The notes beneath the pieces were generated by a model, which saw nothing but the letters and a program-made list of their open reading frames with translations, did no database searches and was not told the origin of the DNA. 64,000 nucleotides of DNA from Dysgonomonas mossii DSM 22836 (lineage in GTDB: Bacteria > Bacteroidota > Bacteroidia > Bacteroidales > Dysgonomonadaceae). Below are positions 52,912 through 63,034 of the stretch, piece after piece (the stretch's first letter is position 1; each line of letters begins with the position of its first letter). Where the stretch lies: contig NZ_GL892006.1 in assembly GCF_000213575.1 (NCBI RefSeq), positions 392,614 through 456,613 of the forward strand, read 5' to 3'. Position numbers and translations under genes: made by a program.

Positions 52912-54570
52912 TTATTTCATGCTCGGAACCTGGTCACGAGTAATCACATAAGTTTGATTCATGGCATCTTTCCACCATTCGTCAGTAGCATGTTTGCTAC
53001 CACTATCAGCTTTTTCATACCATGGCATAAACCACGCCCAGCGAGCTCCCGCAGTCCATTGTTCGGATAGGAGACCAACTGTTCCACATTCGGAAAGTGC
53101 AATAACCTTATGTCCATAGCGAGCAAACTCCGATTGGTATATAGATACACAATCGCTTGTATTCTTATTATATAAATCACGACCAATGATATCTACATAC
53201 TCATCACCCGGATACCAGCTACTATCGTCAGACTCGCTTGTCCACACCCAGATCAGATTGTTTACACCTTGCGATTTGAAATAGTCGAACATGGCAATCC
53301 AAAGTTTTTTGCAAGAACCGGCATCTTTACCCCACCAGAACCAGCCTCCGGCAGCTTCATGGAATGGACGCCAGATCACAGCAATCCCTTCCGATTGCAA
53401 TTGTTTCAATGAAGTAGCCACCTTTGCAAGATCGGCCTTAAAGACTTCATTTTCGCGTGTTCCTTCAACTGTAGCCTTGGCTGCATCGAAGTAAGTATCA
53501 GCTTTGTAAAAAGCATAATCTCCATTTGAATCGGCAGGTATCAGATAAACAGCTGTTACTGTGTAATCATGTCCGCTTATAATGAGACCCGAAGACTTTA
53601 ATTTGGTTAGGATACCATCTGTTATTTTCATCTCATAATAATCGCCGCTGATAGAGAAATATTCGTAACCCTCGGCAATCTGTCCCCAGTCGCTACCTTT
53701 TAGTGAGCCTTGAGCGCCTGATGCCACGTCTTTGATTGCAACACGGATAATGTCGTTAACCTTCGCTGATGCAAACCCCTCAAGAGCTGACGCATCTGTA
53801 AGCTGTACATTGCCCGACCAATCGGAAGGCATAGCTACATTACCATTCCATAACCTAGCCGATACGGGCACATTCCAATGCCACATAATAGAAACCAATC
53901 CACCTGCATCCCACCAGTTTTTTACAGGCGAAATATCACTATAGTCAATCCAGTTGCTAGGAGAATATGGTAAATGCACATAATCGAAAGTATTTAATGC
54001 GGGGTATTTTCCTGTTAGTGCATGAACGGCTTCTGCCTCTTCTACATTCCAGTTTACATTAGCCATCGCACCGGAGATAACTTTTTGTTTATAGCTTTCT
54101 ACCAAAAACTGATACACCTTCTTTGCCTGAGCTGTAGCATTCGGATTACAAAGCGTAGCTGTTATAACAGGATCGGCCTTTGTTGTAAAGCTGATCGTTG
54201 TTTCGGGTGCTTCTTTATAAGTAGGCCCAAGTACAACGCCTGCAGGAACAACTAGTTTGTAAGTTTTTCCTTTTTCCAATCCGGTAGCTTTAATTGTTAC
54301 CTGACTTAACTTGAATGAAACATCCGTTATAGCAGCCCCCTCTAAAGTAATCTTTTCGTGCCCGACTTTAGGGCAGAATATATTTTGATCATAGGTCAGG
54401 ACAATAGTTATGTCAGCTTCAGGCAAATCTGTTGTTCCATCAGCAGGTGTACTACTTGCTAATTGGGGAATGCCCGGATCGCCGATAACCGGATCATCAA
54501 CATCGGAACAGGCAGTCATTAGGATAACCCCCAATAGGATATAAAAAATATTTAGTGCTATTTTTTTCAT
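52912..54570 (-). CDS. Multidomain GH26 mannanase, lipoprotein, with inserted beta-sandwich
   Basis: 552 residues. Lipoprotein signal (LMTACSDV, Cys21), an Ig-like Big_5 domain (about 35-132), then GH26 from about 140. The barrel is interrupted at about 243-346 by a beta-sandwich-like module (WSGNVQLTDASALEGF, SLKGSDWGQIAEGYEYF, YYEMKITDGILTKL) and continues with acid/base Glu405 in WRPFHEAAGGWFWWG and nucleophile Glu494 in ALSECG. The inserted module resembles the C-terminal domain of the neighbouring IPT/TIG lipoprotein. It is probably on the cell surface, where the first cuts of the polymer are made. Confidence 0.92.
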   Translation of the reverse strand: MKKIALNIFYILLGVILMTACSDVDDPVIGDPGIPQLASSTPADGTTDLPEADITIVLTYDQNIFCPKVGHEKITLEGAAITDVSFKLSQVTIKATGLEKGKTYKLVVPAGVVLGPTYKEAPETTISFTTKADPVITATLCNPNATAQAKKVYQFLVESYKQKVISGAMANVNWNVEEAEAVHALTGKYPALNTFDYVHLPYSPSNWIDYSDISPVKNWWDAGGLVSIMWHWNVPVSARLWNGNVAMPSDWSGNVQLTDASALEGFASAKVNDIIRVAIKDVASGAQGSLKGSDWGQIAEGYEYFSISGDYYEMKITDGILTKLKSSGLIISGHDYTVTAVYLIPADSNGDYAFYKADTYFDAAKATVEGTRENEVFKADLAKVATSLKQLQSEGIAVIWRPFHEAAGGWFWWGKDAGSCKKLWIAMFDYFKSQGVNNLIWVWTSESDDSSWYPGDEYVDIIGRDLYNKNTSDCVSIYQSEFARYGHKVIALSECGTVGLLSEQWTAGARWAWFMPWYEKADSGSKHATDEWWKDAMNQTYVITRDQVPSMK

Positions 54571-54636
54571 AATATATCTTTTTGTAAAGAGCTTGCCTAA
54601 TGTAAATTCAGATTAGGCAAGCCTTTATTTATAATA

Positions 54637-56574
54637 TTACCGACCAGTTATAATAGAAACCTTAGAAATTACAAGATGCTCTCCTTGAATAATAATTGCT
54701 GTAGTTGACCAACCATCGTTAGCCCCTAATATATTGTCAAGGAATGGTTGAGTTAATTCCATCTCATAATATGTTAAACTTGTATCAGTAAACACCGGTG
54801 TATCCCACGTTGCCCAGTTTGCATTATTAATCTGCAACTGTCCATATCCAGTAACTGTAAAATAGAATTTAAGAATTGCTCCGGCTTTTATTCCATCAAA
54901 AGATTCCTTATACAGACGGAACGCACCTCCAGCACCTTCACCCGCCCAAGATCCAAGGTCACGAGTTTCATTCATTATCACAGTTTCTACTATTCCCGAA
55001 GAGATAATACGTATTGTATAAGTCACTTCCCCATTAGATGATATCAGCTTAAACGCTGTATTTCCATTAGCATTAGTTGGAACAAGTATGCTGAGGGTGG
55101 ACCCCTGTAAGATATACTGTGTATTATTTCCGTTCACTTGAACATTGGTCAGTTTATCTCCATTCTGAACATCTACTTTCAAAATAGTACCTGACTTAAT
55201 TTCTTCATCAGAACCTGGAAGAACAGGAATATAACAGAAGTCTGGTTTAGTCACTGTCAAAACCGAGCCCTTTACAGTCTCTCCATTTTTCATTGTTAAT
55301 GTCAGTTCTCCAGTCTCTGCATCTACCGGGGCTTTTACCACCAAGTCTGTGGAAGATGCGGGAGTAACTTCTACAACTTTGTTCCCTCCGAATGTTACAG
55401 ATGCTACAAGATCAAGATTCTTACCTTTTATTGTGAATTCATTACCGGCAGCTACAGAAGATGGATTGTATGACAATATCTCCGGTTTTAGTGTAGTAAT
55501 TTTTACTGACACAGTTTTTCCACTAGCTGTATTTAGGATAAGATCTCCTGTTTTAGCATTAGCCGGAGTAGTTACTTTTATCTCCGTAGCACTCTTTGAT
55601 GTAGGCGTTACAGCCTCTGATACACCCGGAAATAACGCTGTAGTAACCAAATCCATATTTACACCTTTGATAGAAATCTCGCTCCCATCTTTTATACCTG
55701 TAGCAGGAGTAGCCACCAAATCCGTTGGCACAGCGACACCTATATTGGCTATAGCTACATGCACACCCGAGTAGGCAACCATCACTACAGCGCCATCGGT
55801 GATACCTTCAGGCAGAGTAAATGCCAATACATTATCTTTTATAGCATGAGCGGCAGGCGTTCCATTAGGAAGCTGTACAGACTCTACCAGATCAAGATCC
55901 TGGCCTATTGTAGAGACTACATCTCCCGGTTTTTTATTGGTAAGATCCAATACCTTTTCTACAGAAGGAAGAACTACTTGCAATTCTGTCTCTGATTTCA
56001 GTTCTACCGGAATAGCCGCTGTATCAGCCAAAATAATAATTCCGGTCTGTGCTTCGCGAGGGACAACAACTTCAATCTTTTTACGCTCCCATGTCAAGAA
56101 ATCTTTATAAGAAACTTCCACATTATCAGAAAACACTACTTTCTGAATCAAATTCAGATAATCACCTTCTATTGTAAGTGTCTGACCTGCCTTTACAGGA
56201 GACGGTGCAAACCTGGTAATAGAAATAGGCTCTGTATATGTTAGCAATGTTTTAGTCGTAACTTCTGTACCTGAAGCAACAAGTTTAACATAGCCTTCTT
56301 TAGCATCCTGAGGAATGGTAATCTTTATTTTTTCTTTACTTACCACTTCTATATCAGTAACCTCAATACCTTCGGGAAGGATTACACTTGTTACTTTATC
56401 AAGATTTTTCCCGATAAAGGTCAGCTCGCTACCACGTAGAGCCGGACTTGGGCCAAAGGCTTCAAGGACTACAGCACCCGAGCCATTATCATCATCGTTA
56501 CTACAACTCGACACGCATGCTAAAGCTGTAATAATAAGACATAAAGAACAATATTTTAATATATTTATTTTCAT
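54637..56574 (-). CDS. Surface glycan-binding lipoprotein with tandem IPT/TIG domains
   Basis: 645 residues, lipoprotein signal with Cys24 (ALACVSSCSNDDDN). About six IPT/TIG-like repeats of 75-85 residues (GPSPALRGSELTFIGKNLDKV, APSPVKAGQTLTIEGDYLNL, KKPGDVVSTIGQDLDLV, PATGIKDGSEISIKGVNMDLV, PSSVAAGNEFTIKGKNLDLV and a weaker sixth) are followed by a C-terminal module (about 525-645) with SWAGEGAGGAFRLY and YYEMELTQPFLDNIL. It takes the SusE position: a long stalk carrying a glycan-binding head on the outer membrane. The gene lies 12 bp after the next SGBP gene. Confidence 0.85.
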   Translation of the reverse strand: MKINILKYCSLCLIITALACVSSCSNDDDNGSGAVVLEAFGPSPALRGSELTFIGKNLDKVTSVILPEGIEVTDIEVVSKEKIKITIPQDAKEGYVKLVASGTEVTTKTLLTYTEPISITRFAPSPVKAGQTLTIEGDYLNLIQKVVFSDNVEVSYKDFLTWERKKIEVVVPREAQTGIIILADTAAIPVELKSETELQVVLPSVEKVLDLTNKKPGDVVSTIGQDLDLVESVQLPNGTPAAHAIKDNVLAFTLPEGITDGAVVMVAYSGVHVAIANIGVAVPTDLVATPATGIKDGSEISIKGVNMDLVTTALFPGVSEAVTPTSKSATEIKVTTPANAKTGDLILNTASGKTVSVKITTLKPEILSYNPSSVAAGNEFTIKGKNLDLVASVTFGGNKVVEVTPASSTDLVVKAPVDAETGELTLTMKNGETVKGSVLTVTKPDFCYIPVLPGSDEEIKSGTILKVDVQNGDKLTNVQVNGNNTQYILQGSTLSILVPTNANGNTAFKLISSNGEVTYTIRIISSGIVETVIMNETRDLGSWAGEGAGGAFRLYKESFDGIKAGAILKFYFTVTGYGQLQINNANWATWDTPVFTDTSLTYYEMELTQPFLDNILGANDGWSTTAIIIQGEHLVISKVSIITGR

Positions 56575-56586
56575 AATAATACAGAC

Positions 56587-57792
56587 TTATTTATATTTTA
56601 CAATACGCACATTGTCAATCCATAGCTTCACATTCGATTCACCATCAGCCGGACCAAAGAACATAGCATGAAGATCAACCAAATCACTAAGTTTTGTTAT
56701 AGCACGTTTATCATCTGATTCATCTTTGCTGTATTTAAAATCTGTCAATGGAATGGTTATTGTAACCCATCCGTCAGTTACATAGTTTGATTTAACACCA
56801 TTATTCAAATACGGTTTCCAATGAGCTTGAGCCTGATTTCCATCTACATCATGAGTATCTACCAAGTTCGAAAACCATAATAACAATGGAACATCATGCC
56901 ATTCATGAGAATATACTTCAAAACGAAGTGCCAAATCCGCAATCTCACTTTGCCCTTCGGGTACAATTGATTGGCGAACAGGATTATTATAATAAATCTG
57001 CAAGGCATTAGCAGGCCAAGCCCAAGAGGCTAGCTGACCTTCTAGAACAAGATATCGGTCGGAAGGACCTCCACCATTACCAAAAGCACTCAAGCCCCAA
57101 GTGTTCCAGCTTGTATCTTCATTATCCATAAGAATGTGTGTTGTTGACGTTTGCTTGTTATTATCTCTGAAACAGAATAAAGAACGAGCTGGACCATACA
57201 CAGATTCTATAGCTAAAGGCCCCGGTTTTGCTCCAACAGGAACTCTAACGGAAATGTTATTCATATCAGAACTAATAATCTCCGCTTCAAAACCTCCTTC
57301 AAAAGTAACTTTCAATGGACTATTTTCCTCATTGATAAAATACAAGCCCTGAATTTGTGCAATGTCTCCATCTTTAACATATTCACAAGTCATAGTTTTA
57401 GCTATAGGAGTAGGAACTTTTGTTTCGAAAGTATAATAGCAAGAGTCATTATTTGTATATAATTTAATCAAATCTTGCTTTTCGCTCGGAATACCTGATG
57501 GTATATTGACAATGATAGCATTATCTGTCACAAAATTCGGGTTTAACTTCGCTTTCTGATCATTAAAGTAAATCTTATTAACTTTCGACAAGTTTTCCCC
57601 AATAATAGCAATCTGAGTACCCAAATATCCACTTGTCAATAAAGAGTCTGAAACAGTAGCGTCGCATGGACGTATGTATCTGACTACCGGAGTACCTCCC
57701 CCCGAGCCACCTTTATCATCATCATCCGAGCACGAATTAAATGAGACAAGAGCAAGTAATACAATAGCTATATTTAAAATATATTTTTTCAT
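56587..57792 (-). CDS. Surface glycan-binding lipoprotein (SGBP-B-like) with IPT/TIG domain
   Basis: 401 residues, lipoprotein signal (LLALVSFNSCSDDDDKGG). IPT/TIG-like domains come first (VRYIRPCDATVSDSLLTSGYLGTQIAIIGENLSKV; then IAQIQGLYFIN). From about 195 a C-terminal beta-sandwich follows (HILMDNEDTSWNTWGLS, DLALRFEVYSHEWHDVPLLLWFSN, WVTITIPLTDF, VKLWIDNVRIVKYK), as in SGBP-B proteins that bind polysaccharide. Its aromatic residues are probable binding-site residues. The gene directly follows susD (20 bp). Confidence 0.86.
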   Translation of the reverse strand: MKKYILNIAIVLLALVSFNSCSDDDDKGGSGGGTPVVRYIRPCDATVSDSLLTSGYLGTQIAIIGENLSKVNKIYFNDQKAKLNPNFVTDNAIIVNIPSGIPSEKQDLIKLYTNNDSCYYTFETKVPTPIAKTMTCEYVKDGDIAQIQGLYFINEENSPLKVTFEGGFEAEIISSDMNNISVRVPVGAKPGPLAIESVYGPARSLFCFRDNNKQTSTTHILMDNEDTSWNTWGLSAFGNGGGPSDRYLVLEGQLASWAWPANALQIYYNNPVRQSIVPEGQSEIADLALRFEVYSHEWHDVPLLLWFSNLVDTHDVDGNQAQAHWKPYLNNGVKSNYVTDGWVTITIPLTDFKYSKDESDDKRAITKLSDLVDLHAMFFGPADGESNVKLWIDNVRIVKYK

Positions 57793-57812
57793 AATCTAGT
57801 CTTACTTAAAAG

Positions 57813-59507
57813 TTAAAATGCATAATCAACAGGTTCCTGGGTTATACTTGGTGTTTTTGTTACAGTTTCGGCAGGAACAGGCAACACAAGATTTTTTTCT
57901 GTAATAGTTATAGTTCCTACATTTTTATCAAGATAAAATATAGAGCCTTTACCTGACGAATCATCACTCGGATCTATAGAAGTAAATCCTCCATGATGCG
58001 CATTGCTGGCATTCCGTTCTTGCCATGTATAACTACCATTAGAAATATATTGACGTTCACGCTTCATTCCGTTCAAATAAGAAAGAGCCTTAGTTATATC
58101 CCTGTAGCTCATCCTTTTGATATCAAGGTAATTGATACCTTCAAGAGCGAATTCGAGACGACGTTCTTTGATCAACTGATCGTAAGTAATAGAAGTGGCT
58201 TTTGTAGAAAATCCGGCACGTTCACGTACCTTATCATATACGGTCAATGCCAAAGCGTCAGTAGTAGATGTACCCGAGCCGATACATGCCTCAACATAAC
58301 ACAGATATACATCTGCCAAACGGAGTAAATAAATATTATTACCTGCATCCTGATTGGATGTTCCTGCAACTCCGTCACAATCGGAATTAGCTCCGATTAC
58401 ATATTTCCTTACATGTGCCAACATACCATTTGATGTTTCGGTAGACTCATCTTGCGAAAAATTATGATAAGTATATCCACCGCCACCCAGATTTGAGTAG
58501 CTGTCTCCGTTGCGCATGTATGTATAATAACGGCGGGCATCATTCGAATCAAAAGCTTCTTGCAAGCTAAGAGTCGGGCCCTTACCTGCACCCCATGATG
58601 AACCAAGGGTAATGAGTGCATTACGTGATAAAGAGACATTACGTCCGTTACCGTATCCATAACCATCGTTTGTACACTGAATTGCAAACAAAGACTCTGA
58701 AGAGTTATTTCCTTTTGGATAAAACATGGTAGAAAGGTCTGAATATAATTTCAATCCACTATCATTAATTACCTCAGCTGCATAAGATTTAGCTTTAGCA
58801 AAATTATCGGATGATGATGCATCAGAAAGGTGAGAAGCCATCGTTAGATGAAGCTTTGCCAACATACCGATAGCGGTATATTTAGAGCATCTACCAGTCT
58901 GAAATGGAGTTGAAGGAAGATTATCTTTAGCAAATTCGAGATCCTGACGGATAAACTCGTAAACGCTTGCTTGTTTGTGACGAATCACCTGACCTCCGGA
59001 GATATTATTATTTGTAATAATCGGAACATCCTGCCAATACTCCGTTAACCAATAATAAGCAATACCACGAATACAACGAGCCTCGCCAAGAGCACGGTTT
59101 ATTACCGTTTCGGAAACACCATTAGATCTTGCTGCGGCAGGCATACCATTGATAATGTTATTACAGTACGAAACTACACGGTAAAGTCCATTCCAGCCCT
59201 GCGTAAGGAAAGAATTCCCATTCTGAAAAGTCATATAATAGAATTGACCTTCCTGATCGTACGTATAATAAAGGTCTCCGGCAAGCTCATCTCCTGCCAT
59301 CCACATAAAATTCATTCCAAAGTCTTGCCATACGAACGCAGCATATAGAGAAGCAGAGTTGGCATTAACGGCAGACTCTGATGTGTAATATGTCTCCAGC
59401 ACCTGCTCTGACTCAGGAACTATAGTCAAGAAATCATTACAAGATGTAGCACCCAGAATAATGGATGAAAGACAAATTGATTTGATTATATTTTTAATAT
59501 TCTTCAT
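57813..59507 (-). CDS. SusD/RagB-family nutrient-binding lipoprotein
   Basis: 564 residues from the ATG at 59507, which places the lipoprotein signal at the start (MKNIKNIIKSICLSSIILGATSC); an ATG 12 codons earlier is less likely. SusD features are DFLTIVPESEQVLETYYTSESAVNANSASLYAAF, EARCIRGIAYYWLTEYWQDVPII, LRLADVYLCYVEACIGSG, YDQLIKERRLEFALEGINYLDIKR and a C-terminal YLDKNVGTITITEKNLVLPVPA. It is the lid over the SusC channel. It begins 16 bp after the SusC stop codon. Confidence 0.95.
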   Translation of the reverse strand: MKNIKNIIKSICLSSIILGATSCNDFLTIVPESEQVLETYYTSESAVNANSASLYAAFVWQDFGMNFMWMAGDELAGDLYYTYDQEGQFYYMTFQNGNSFLTQGWNGLYRVVSYCNNIINGMPAAARSNGVSETVINRALGEARCIRGIAYYWLTEYWQDVPIITNNNISGGQVIRHKQASVYEFIRQDLEFAKDNLPSTPFQTGRCSKYTAIGMLAKLHLTMASHLSDASSSDNFAKAKSYAAEVINDSGLKLYSDLSTMFYPKGNNSSESLFAIQCTNDGYGYGNGRNVSLSRNALITLGSSWGAGKGPTLSLQEAFDSNDARRYYTYMRNGDSYSNLGGGGYTYHNFSQDESTETSNGMLAHVRKYVIGANSDCDGVAGTSNQDAGNNIYLLRLADVYLCYVEACIGSGTSTTDALALTVYDKVRERAGFSTKATSITYDQLIKERRLEFALEGINYLDIKRMSYRDITKALSYLNGMKRERQYISNGSYTWQERNASNAHHGGFTSIDPSDDSSGKGSIFYLDKNVGTITITEKNLVLPVPAETVTKTPSITQEPVDYAF

Positions 59508-59523
59508 GTTTTTATCTTTAAAA

Positions 59524-62500
59524 TTAGAAAGTAACATTTGCACCTAAAGTAAATACACGAGGTGATGGATAACGTCCCATATCCACGTTAGAAAGACCTG
59601 CCTGCTGGTTGTAAGAACCAATTTCAGGATCTAAACCTGAATAACCTGTAAACGTATACACATTCTGAACGTTGAAATAAAGTTTACAGTTAGATATGCC
59701 TGTCTTCTTCAACCAAATCTTTGGCAAGTTGTATGCCAATGATATATTTTGAATGCGTAAATAGCTTCCATCTTCTATCCAACGATCACTCATACGGTTG
59801 TTACCATTGATATCATTGCCACTCCAACGAGGCAGTGTTGCATTCGGATTGATTATATAGCTATTATCTACATTTGACACATCATAGTTATTTCCATTAA
59901 CGTATCCCAATTGTGCACGATTAAGTACTGTAGTTGATTGATTGTCCCACTGAGACATTACACCTTCTGTTTTTACACGTACATAGTTCAGAATATCACC
60001 TCCTACCGATCCGGTGAGACCAATGCCCAGTTCCCAATCTTTGTAGCTAAACGTATTGGAAAAGCCAAAAGTAAAGTCCGGATTAGGATCTCCAATAACC
60101 GTTTGGTCATATTCGTTGATGATGCCATCGGGAACACCATTCGGTCCACTGATATCTTTAAACTTAACATCACCAACCCAAGCACCGGTAGTGCGATGAA
60201 TCTCTACACCTTCGGGCTTCGCTGAATTTCTCAAATCTTCCGCATCTTTATAAAGTCCGTCGGTTTTGTATCCATAAAATACACCGATAGGTTGTCCTAC
60301 CGAAATCATCGATACTGTTTGGAAAGCTGCATACCAGTCTAACCTTCCATAAAAAGGTGTACCTAAGTCATCCAGTTCTTTTACTTTATTGCGATTCAAA
60401 GAGAATGATAAGGCTGAAGTCCAGTTAAAATCTTTACCTGCTATATTGTGTGTATTCAATGATATATCTATCCCCTTATTATCCACTTTTCCGATATTCA
60501 TATAAGGAGTTTGAATATCTGTCCAACCAGATCCACCCAGAACAGGCGATACAGATGGCTGAAGCAACAAGTCTTTTGTTGTTTTATGATATAAGTCTAC
60601 AACTAAACTTATACGATTATTAAACAATCCCAAATCAACGCCGGCATTATACTGTACCGAGGCTTCCCATTTTAGGTCAGGGTTAGCATTATTTGTCATA
60701 CGATATGCTGTACCAAACACTGTTTGAAAAGCTTGCATAGTTGATCCATAACGATAGGTAGGTAAGTTGTCGTTACCATTCATACCATAGCTTAAACGCA
60801 ATTTTAAGTTTGACAACCAGTCTTGCGTATTTTCCATAAATTTCTCACTGGAAACACGCCATGCCGTAGAAAATGAAGGAAAATATCCCCAACGATGATT
60901 TGCACCAAACTTAGAAGAACCATCGGCACGCAATGTAGCCGTCAATAAATAACGATTGTCAAAATTATAGTTGGCACGCCCAAACACAGAAACCTTCGAC
61001 TGAGCATCTTTAGAACCGCTACTTGCCACAAACTTACCATCAGAGCCAATCACATGAATATCATTTGACGACAATTGATCTTTTTGCAGTTGCAGGCTTT
61101 CCCATGATGACTTAGAAGCTTCTGTTCCGGCCATAAAATTAATACTGTGCTTATCAAAAGTCTGATTGTACGTAGCATAGTTCATCCAGTTCCAATATAA
61201 GCTATGCGCTTCGTTTTGCATAATCATTATATTGGTATTCTTCAACTGTCCATATTCATAACTTGGTTTGAATCCCTTATTTGTACTATTGGAACCATCA
61301 ATACCCACTTCTGAACGAAAATTGAGATATTGATTAAGGGTGAACTGCCCATAAATGTTAGCTATAATCCTCTCGCGGCGCAATGTATTGATCTGATCTT
61401 TGGTCAATGCCACAGGATTGTATATCGAAGACCCGTTTACGGTCTCAGGCCCTGCATAATTTCCATCAAAATCATAAACAGGAACTGCCGGAGACATCAA
61501 TGCTGCTTGCATTACCACACCATTGATACCATCGTTATTGATGATCGATTCATCTGTACGCGAATAGGAAAGAGATGCTCCTACCTTTATATATTTATTA
61601 AATTCATTATCAACATTCACCCTACCGGTAAATCGTTCGAAATCGGAGTTTAGTAATATACCATCTTGATTTGTATAACTTATAGATGCCAGATACTGAG
61701 TTTTATCTGTTCCTCCATTTAGGGAAAGGCTATGGTTTTGCATCCATGCATTGTCCATTACGGCATCTTGCCAGTTTGTACCTTTACCCAACAAAGAAGG
61801 ATCAAGATAAGCTTGATCAACATTCGGCAAGAAGCCTTCCTTATAAAGCTGTTGTTGGTAAGTTCCATACTGACTGAGGTTCATCATATCCAACTTATTG
61901 ATAGGAGATTGAAGAGAGATACTTCCATCATACGTAATATTGGTACGCCCTTTGTTTCCTCTTTTAGTTGTGACGATCACAACCCCGTTAGCTCCGGCAG
62001 AACCATAAATTGCGGCTGCAGACGCATCCTTCAATACATCTATAGATAGGATATCGCTTGGAGCAATAGCTGATAATGGGTTTACTACGTTTTGACCGTT
62101 AGAACCTCCCGACCAAGAAAACCCCACTGTAGATGAACCGGCACCACTCATCGGTACTCCGTCAATCACATACAGAGGTTCATTTGTCAAATTAATAGAG
62201 GAAGCCCCACGAATACGTATCGAGGTCGCTGCTCCCGGTGCTCCCGAATTGGAAGCGACCTGTACTCCGGCCACACGTCCTTGGAGTGCCTGGTCGAGGT
62301 TTGTGATAACGGACTCTTTAAGCCTATCGGCCGATAAGCTACTAACAGAACCCGTAAGGTCACTTTTTTTCATTGTACCATACCCCACAACAACGACTTC
62401 TTCCAAAGCCACATTGTCTTCTTGGAGGGCTACATTAATAGGTTTGTCTGATTCTACTTTTACTGATTGAGGCGTCATACCTATAAAAGAATACGTAAGG

Positions 62501-62703
62501 ACATCGCCCTTATTCGCTTTTATAGTATAATTTCCGTCAAAGTCAGTCATCACACCGACTTTGGTCTGTGTTTGAACTGTCACACCCGGCATCGGTGAGC
62601 CGTCTTTAGCATCTGTTACCTTCCCTGAAATTTGATAGCTCTGTGCATACATAGCACATGGCATCAGACATATCAGGAGCAATAAAAAAAGGATTTTTCT
62701 CAT
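59524..62703 (-). CDS. SusC/RagA-family TonB-dependent outer-membrane transporter
   Basis: 1059 residues. Signal peptide (about 1-20, ending CAMYAQ), a carboxypeptidase-regulatory-like domain (about 22-95: ISGKVTDAKDGSPMPGVTV), the TonB-box region EEVVVVGYGTMKKSDLTGSVSSL, a plug with LQGRVAGVQVASNSGAPGA and IRIRGASSINLTNEPLYVIDGVP, and a long beta-barrel ending FTLGANVTF. It imports large oligosaccharides together with SusD. There is no N-terminal STN domain, so it does not signal to an anti-sigma factor; control is by the AraC-type regulator. It is first in the operon. Confidence 0.96.
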   Translation of the reverse strand: MRKILFLLLLICLMPCAMYAQSYQISGKVTDAKDGSPMPGVTVQTQTKVGVMTDFDGNYTIKANKGDVLTYSFIGMTPQSVKVESDKPINVALQEDNVALEEVVVVGYGTMKKSDLTGSVSSLSADRLKESVITNLDQALQGRVAGVQVASNSGAPGAATSIRIRGASSINLTNEPLYVIDGVPMSGAGSSTVGFSWSGGSNGQNVVNPLSAIAPSDILSIDVLKDASAAAIYGSAGANGVVIVTTKRGNKGRTNITYDGSISLQSPINKLDMMNLSQYGTYQQQLYKEGFLPNVDQAYLDPSLLGKGTNWQDAVMDNAWMQNHSLSLNGGTDKTQYLASISYTNQDGILLNSDFERFTGRVNVDNEFNKYIKVGASLSYSRTDESIINNDGINGVVMQAALMSPAVPVYDFDGNYAGPETVNGSSIYNPVALTKDQINTLRRERIIANIYGQFTLNQYLNFRSEVGIDGSNSTNKGFKPSYEYGQLKNTNIMIMQNEAHSLYWNWMNYATYNQTFDKHSINFMAGTEASKSSWESLQLQKDQLSSNDIHVIGSDGKFVASSGSKDAQSKVSVFGRANYNFDNRYLLTATLRADGSSKFGANHRWGYFPSFSTAWRVSSEKFMENTQDWLSNLKLRLSYGMNGNDNLPTYRYGSTMQAFQTVFGTAYRMTNNANPDLKWEASVQYNAGVDLGLFNNRISLVVDLYHKTTKDLLLQPSVSPVLGGSGWTDIQTPYMNIGKVDNKGIDISLNTHNIAGKDFNWTSALSFSLNRNKVKELDDLGTPFYGRLDWYAAFQTVSMISVGQPIGVFYGYKTDGLYKDAEDLRNSAKPEGVEIHRTTGAWVGDVKFKDISGPNGVPDGIINEYDQTVIGDPNPDFTFGFSNTFSYKDWELGIGLTGSVGGDILNYVRVKTEGVMSQWDNQSTTVLNRAQLGYVNGNNYDVSNVDNSYIINPNATLPRWSGNDINGNNRMSDRWIEDGSYLRIQNISLAYNLPKIWLKKTGISNCKLYFNVQNVYTFTGYSGLDPEIGSYNQQAGLSNVDMGRYPSPRVFTLGANVTF

Positions 62704-62784
62704 AATTTAAGGCTTCGATAATGATTAGTAATATTTTTACACGGTTAGATTTGCTTTATTCTCATATTGCTTCTTAGCGTAATA

Positions 62785-62843
62785 CAAATGTATTTATGAT
62801 AATAAAATATAACAAATACTATATTATCACATAGTAATACTTT
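62785..62843 (-). promoter_or_regulatory. susC promoter with AraC-type direct repeat
   Basis: Minus strand: AAAGTATTA (62843-62835), 14 nt, AGTATTTG (62820-62813) whose TTTG is the -33 box, 20 nt, then TACATTTG (62792-62785) as -7 box, 81 nt before the susC ATG. The half-sites are 21 bp apart, two helical turns, as usual for AraC-family activators. Confidence 0.8.
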
Positions 62844-62857
62844 ATTATCAAAAACAA

Positions 62858-62896
62858 AAAGTAGACTCTTAGGCTTGCAAGCTCAGAATCTACTTT
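62858..62896 (-). terminator. Terminator of the araC-type gene
   Basis: AAAGTAGA at 62858-62865 pairs with TCTACTTT at 62889-62896, with an inner GCTTGCAAGC. On the minus strand TTGTTTTTG follows. It separates the regulator from susC. Confidence 0.7.
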
Positions 62897-63034
62897 ATCA
62901 TCTAATTATAAGGTATATATTACATAAATAAGGGTTATCAACAAAGGATAATAGTAATATTTTTCAGCCGATACATACGCAGAAAGGATTAAATCGAAAT
63001 CAAAAAAACATCATAAATTGACAAAAAAGTATTA

